Of a DNA stretch of 37,810 bases, positions 34,873-37,810 are shown one piece after another. The position numbers were made by a program, and so were the translations under genes. The stretch lies in assembly GCA_026986375.1 (NCBI GenBank), contig JALSOQ010000017.1, forward strand, positions 1-37,810, given 5' to 3'. Position 1 is the stretch's first letter. The number at the start of each line of letters is the position of its first letter. Below the pieces are notes generated by a model. It did no database searches and was not told the origin of the DNA. It worked only from the letters and a program-made list of their open reading frames with translations. Source of the DNA: Archaeoglobaceae archaeon. GTDB lineage: Archaea > Halobacteriota > Archaeoglobi > Archaeoglobales > Archaeoglobaceae.

Positions 34873-36717
34873 ATGGACGTTTTGGAAGAAGAAGGTAAGA
34901 CGGTATTTCTTCTCGGGAACGAGGCGATTGCGAGAGGGGCTTTGGAGGCGGGAATAGACGTATTCGCATGCTATCCCGGAACACCTTCCTCGGAAATTGG
35001 AGATACGTTGGCGAAGGTTTGCAGGTTGATGCCCGGATTCATGCACATGGAGTATTCGACCAACGAGAAGGTAGCTTTCGAAGTCGCTATGGGCGCTTCT
35101 TTGGCCGGAAAGAGGGGAATGTGCGCGATGAAGCACGTCGGAGTAAACGTGGCGAGCGACGCCCTCTTCAGCTTCGCATACATAGGTGCGAGGGGTGGTT
35201 TCGTTTTGGTGTCCGCGGACGATCCGTTCATGCACAGCAGTCAGAACGAGCAGGACAACAGATGGTATGGCATCTCCGCAAAGATTCCGGTCGTAGAGGC
35301 TTGTAGCGTTCAGGAGCTAAAGGATTTAACCGTCGAGTCTTTCGAGCTTTCGGAGAAATTCAGCCTACCATTCATGCTCAGAACATACACCCGCCTGAGC
35401 CACGCGAGGGGTGTGGTTAGGCTCGGAAGGATTCCAGAGAAAATGCTCGAAAAGGTAGAGTGGAGGAGGAATCCGAAGACGGATGTTGTCCTCCCCTCCC
35501 ACGCGAGGGAGTTGAAGAAGAAGCTCTGGAAGAAGCTCGAAAGGCTTGAGAGCTTCTTTTCGAAGTGGGATAGGAATTGGATAGTTGAAGGAAAAGACAG
35601 AAGGCTCGGTATCATAGCGTGTGGGCTCAGCTACGCATACGCGAGGGAGGCGGTGGAAAGGCTCGGACTGGACGTTCCCATTTTAAAGCTCTCCTCAATG
35701 CATCCCCTGCCTATGAAGCTCGTCGAGGATTTCGTTTCGGAAGTGGATAAGGTGCTCGTGGTGGAGGAGGTGGATCCCTTCGTTGAGTTGCACGTTAAAA
35801 CCTTGGATAGAGAGGTTTACGGGAAGTTGAGCGGGCATCTGCCAATGGACTACGAGTTCAACGTCGCGATAGTGGAGAAGGGTATAGCCAAGCTCTTGGG
35901 GATTAAAACGAGCGTCGATTACGATAAAATAGAAGAAAGGGGTAAGGAGCTCGCCAAATTGGCTCCACCCCGTCCGCCCGTTTTCTGTCCCGGATGTCCT
36001 CACTCCGCAACCTTCTACGTCATAAGGAAGGTCGTGAACGAATTGGGAAACGCCTGCTTGCCAAGTGATATAGGATGCTACACGCTCGGAATAAACAAGC
36101 CGTTCGAGGCCGTGGATATATGCGTGTGCATGGGTGCGAGCGTCGGTGTTTCGAACGGTCTCAGCCGGGTTCTGAAGGACAGGATAGTAGCCACTATAGG
36201 AGATTCGACGTTTCTACATGCCGGAATTCCACCGCTGATAAACGCGGTCTACAACGGAGCGAATTTCGTCCTCGTGATTTTGGACAACCAGACTACGGGA
36301 ATGACCGGCCACCAGCCCCATCCCGGAACGGGAATAACGGGTTGTGGAATGGGAAGGGCCGTGAAGATAGAGAACATCGTTAGAGGCGTAGGGGTGGAGT
36401 TCGTCGAAGTGGTCAACCCATACAACGTATCGAAACTCGAAGAAACTCTCAAGAGGGCTTTAAAGCACGAAGGGGTTGCCGTAATAATAGCGAGGCAGAA
36501 GTGCTCGATTTTGAGGGTTAGAGAGGCGAAGAGGAAAGGAAAGAAGCTGAAGCCTTTCAAGGTCACCGATGCATGTGACGGTTGCATGAAGTGCGTTAGG
36601 GAATTCTCATGTCCGGCGATTTTCTTGGAAAATGGGAGGCCGAAGATAGATCCCTCGCTCTGCACTTCTTGCGGAGTCTGTGCGAAGATATGTCCGGAGA
36701 ACGCGATAAGGGTTTAA
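34873..36717 (+). CDS. iorA: Indolepyruvate ferredoxin oxidoreductase alpha subunit
   Basis: A 614-residue thiamine-diphosphate enzyme subunit that oxidatively decarboxylates aryl pyruvates to aryl-CoA with ferredoxin as acceptor. The N-terminal pyrimidine-binding domain begins GNEAIARGALEAGIDVFACYPGTPSSEI. The TPP domain contains FCPGCPHSATFYVIRK, IGDSTFLHAGIPPL and DNQTTGMTGHQ. The C-terminal ferredoxin-like part has two clusters (CDGCMKCVREFSCP and CTSCGVCAKICPENAI). Full length. The beta subunit gene iorB is not next to it, as it is in many archaea. Leaderless start supported by a TATA box. Confidence 0.96.
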   Translation: MDVLEEEGKTVFLLGNEAIARGALEAGIDVFACYPGTPSSEIGDTLAKVCRLMPGFMHMEYSTNEKVAFEVAMGASLAGKRGMCAMKHVGVNVASDALFSFAYIGARGGFVLVSADDPFMHSSQNEQDNRWYGISAKIPVVEACSVQELKDLTVESFELSEKFSLPFMLRTYTRLSHARGVVRLGRIPEKMLEKVEWRRNPKTDVVLPSHARELKKKLWKKLERLESFFSKWDRNWIVEGKDRRLGIIACGLSYAYAREAVERLGLDVPILKLSSMHPLPMKLVEDFVSEVDKVLVVEEVDPFVELHVKTLDREVYGKLSGHLPMDYEFNVAIVEKGIAKLLGIKTSVDYDKIEERGKELAKLAPPRPPVFCPGCPHSATFYVIRKVVNELGNACLPSDIGCYTLGINKPFEAVDICVCMGASVGVSNGLSRVLKDRIVATIGDSTFLHAGIPPLINAVYNGANFVLVILDNQTTGMTGHQPHPGTGITGCGMGRAVKIENIVRGVGVEFVEVVNPYNVSKLEETLKRALKHEGVAVIIARQKCSILRVREAKRKGKKLKPFKVTDACDGCMKCVREFSCPAIFLENGRPKIDPSLCTSCGVCAKICPENAIRV

Positions 36718-36733
36718 GCTCGCACGGCAAAAA

Positions 36734-36741
36734 TTTTTAAA
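36734..36741 (+). promoter_or_regulatory. TATA box of the CRM protein/S19e operon
   Basis: TTTTTAAA is centred about 25 bases before the ATG at 36762. Confidence 0.55.
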
Positions 36742-36761
36742 CAATCGTCGGTGTTAAGTGA

Positions 36762-37013
36762 ATGCCTATGAAGAAGGACGACATAGTCACGATAAACGTA
36801 GGAAAGAAGGGAATTACGGAAGGACTGATAAACGAGATAAATACGATACTCGAAAAGCACGGAATAGTCAAGGTTAGGATGCTGAAGAACTTCAGAATGA
36901 AGGGGGAGTTGGAGGGAAAGGATAAAAAACAGCTTGCCAAGGAGATTGCGGAGAAGGTTAACGGTAAGTTGGTGGACTTTAGGGGTTTCGTTTTAACGTT
37001 CAAGAGGTGTTGA
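36762..37013 (+). CDS. YhbY/CRM-domain RNA-binding protein
   Basis: An 83-residue single CRM domain. [20 protein letters not shown] is followed by the [12 protein letters not shown] strand, a lysine-rich helix and a RGFVLTFKR end. Such proteins bind pre-ribosomal or other structured RNA; the usual GxxG loop is represented by VGKKG. It starts about 25 bases after a TATA box and is followed one base later by S19e, fitting a ribosome-assembly operon. Confidence 0.88.
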   Translation: MPMKKDDIVTINVGKKGITEGLINEINTILEKHGIVKVRMLKNFRMKGELEGKDKKQLAKEIAEKVNGKLVDFRGFVLTFKRC

Positions 37014-37014
37014 T

Positions 37015-37464
37015 ATGGCGACGGTTTATGACGTTCCGCCGGATTTGCTGATTCAGAGGGTCGCGGAGAAGCTGAAGGAGATGCCGGAATTCGAGCCTCC
37101 GGAATGGGCGAAGTTCGTTAAAACGGGCGTTCACAAGGAGAGGGCTCCGGAGCAGAAGGACTGGTGGTGGATAAGGGTGGCGGCGATATTCAGAAAGGTT
37201 TACATAGACGGGCCGGTGGGAATAGAAAGGCTCAGAACCGCATACGGCGGAAGGAAGAGGAGGGGTGTGGAGCCACCGAAGTTCAGAAAAGGTAGCGGTT
37301 CTATAATTAGAAAAGCACTTCAGCAACTTGAAAAGGCTGGATTCGTGAAGAAGACGGAGGAGGGGAGGGTGGTAACGCCCAAAGGAAGGTCTTTCTTGGA
37401 CAAGGTTGCCGCTGAGATAAAGAGAGAACTCGTTCAGCAGATTCCGGAGCTCGCAAAATACTAA
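37015..37464 (+). CDS. rps19e: 30S ribosomal protein S19e
   Basis: A 149-residue archaeal/eukaryotic ribosomal protein. Marks are [18 protein letters not shown], the [18 protein letters not shown] segment, [20 protein letters not shown] and a C-terminal winged-helix part ending in [19 protein letters not shown]. It acts in small-subunit assembly. The ATG follows the upstream TGA by one base with GGTG in front, so it is coupled to the CRM gene. Confidence 0.97.
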   Translation: MATVYDVPPDLLIQRVAEKLKEMPEFEPPEWAKFVKTGVHKERAPEQKDWWWIRVAAIFRKVYIDGPVGIERLRTAYGGRKRRGVEPPKFRKGSGSIIRKALQQLEKAGFVKKTEEGRVVTPKGRSFLDKVAAEIKRELVQQIPELAKY

Positions 37465-37498
37465 ATACTTTCAAACCTAAGTTCGGGTGGTGATCGAC

Positions 37499-37810
37499 AT
37501 GGACGAGAGGGAACTTGAAGAGATCCGAAGGAGGAAGCTTTTGGAGTTACAGAGGCAGAGGGAACTGGAGGAGCTCAGAAGACAGCAGGAATTGCAGAGA
37601 CAGATCGAGTTGCAGAAGAGGGAAATTCTGAGAAGGATACTCGAACCGGAAGCGAGGGAAAGGCTCGCGAGGCTGAAGCTCGCTCATCCCGACATAGCCG
37701 AAGCTGTGGAGAACCATCTGATCGCTTTAGCTCAGGCCGGAAGGATAAGGCAGAAGATTAGCGATGAGGTTTTGGTTTCCATACTCAGGCAGATATCCGC
37801 GAGGAAGAGA
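37499..37810 (+). CDS. PDCD5-family DNA-binding protein, partial
   Basis: The 3' end is cut by the window edge; 104 codons are present. The N-terminal helix is long and highly charged ([20 protein letters not shown], then Gln/Arg/Glu repeats). The helical core with [20 protein letters not shown] and [15 protein letters not shown] is diagnostic of archaeal PDCD5 homologues. GGTGAT lies five bases before the ATG. It follows S19e, the usual archaeal gene order. Confidence 0.93.
   Translation, partial: MDERELEEIRRRKLLELQRQRELEELRRQQELQRQIELQKREILRRILEPEARERLARLKLAHPDIAEAVENHLIALAQAGRIRQKISDEVLVSILRQISARKR

Overview
The window looks like chromosome from a hyperthermophilic euryarchaeon of the Archaeoglobi (Archaeoglobus, Ferroglobus or Geoglobus type). 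The evidence is archaeal information-processing genes (S8e, S19e, Alba, prefoldin beta, Pcc1, Brix, RNase P component 4, PDCD5-like, TrmY, GPN GTPase), a bacterial-type gyrB, indolepyruvate oxidoreductase IorA, tetraheme c-type cytochromes with many glycosylation sequons, and AGA/AGG-rich codon use. Species assignment is inference; no rRNA or tRNA gene was found. The window is almost fully coding, and no intergenic gap exceeds about 180 bases. Many genes have a TATA-like box centred about 24-28 bases before the start codon, as expected for leaderless archaeal transcripts; I used this to choose several starts.

Layout. 1-4060: a partial secreted metallophosphoesterase, a Bax1-like nuclease, S8e and topoisomerase I. 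4053-12137 (minus strand): a surface-structure locus holding a small calcium-binding-repeat protein, a 900-residue von Willebrand A adhesin with cysteine-rich insertions, a GspE/TadA-type ATPase, a GspF/TadC-type membrane platform and a large protein with an archaeal pilin leader. 12159-13504 (minus): housekeeping cluster of Brix protein, Pcc1, prefoldin beta and a zinc-ribbon HTH protein. 13554-17859: a Trm5/Taw2-family enzyme, a hypothetical protein, an amidohydrolase, a DUF357 protein, an NfeD-type membrane protease and TrmY. 17786-20145 (minus): a complete biotin ECF transporter (BioY, fused double ATPase, EcfT).

20320-22197: two tetraheme cytochromes. The first resembles subunits of archaeal extracellular cytochrome filaments; the second fuses a related heme module to a surface-protein domain. 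22279-25549: a NifB plus NifE-like plus NifN-like operon with no NifH or NifDK beside it; the cluster-ligand residues mix catalytic (NifD/NifK) and scaffold (NifE/NifN) features. This is the strongest candidate for an undescribed system. A NifX-family protein lies 7 kb downstream. 25587-32455: translin-like protein, PurB, RNase P component 4, YlbF-like protein, a dihydropteroate-synthase-like protein, GPN GTPase and GyrB. 32456-37810: NifX-like protein, Alba, a SpoIIM-like membrane protein, a degenerate FtsZ/tubulin-superfamily protein, IorA, a CRM-domain protein, S19e and a partial PDCD5-like gene.

Functional themes: (1) cell-surface and extracellular electron-transfer biology (pilus-like secretion locus, adhesin, tetraheme cytochromes); (2) a metallocofactor assembly module of nitrogenase ancestry without nitrogenase; (3) tRNA and ribosome biogenesis; (4) vitamin uptake. 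Two divergent gene pairs share a perfectly palindromic TATA box placed about 25 bases from both start codons, and a third pair is nearly so.
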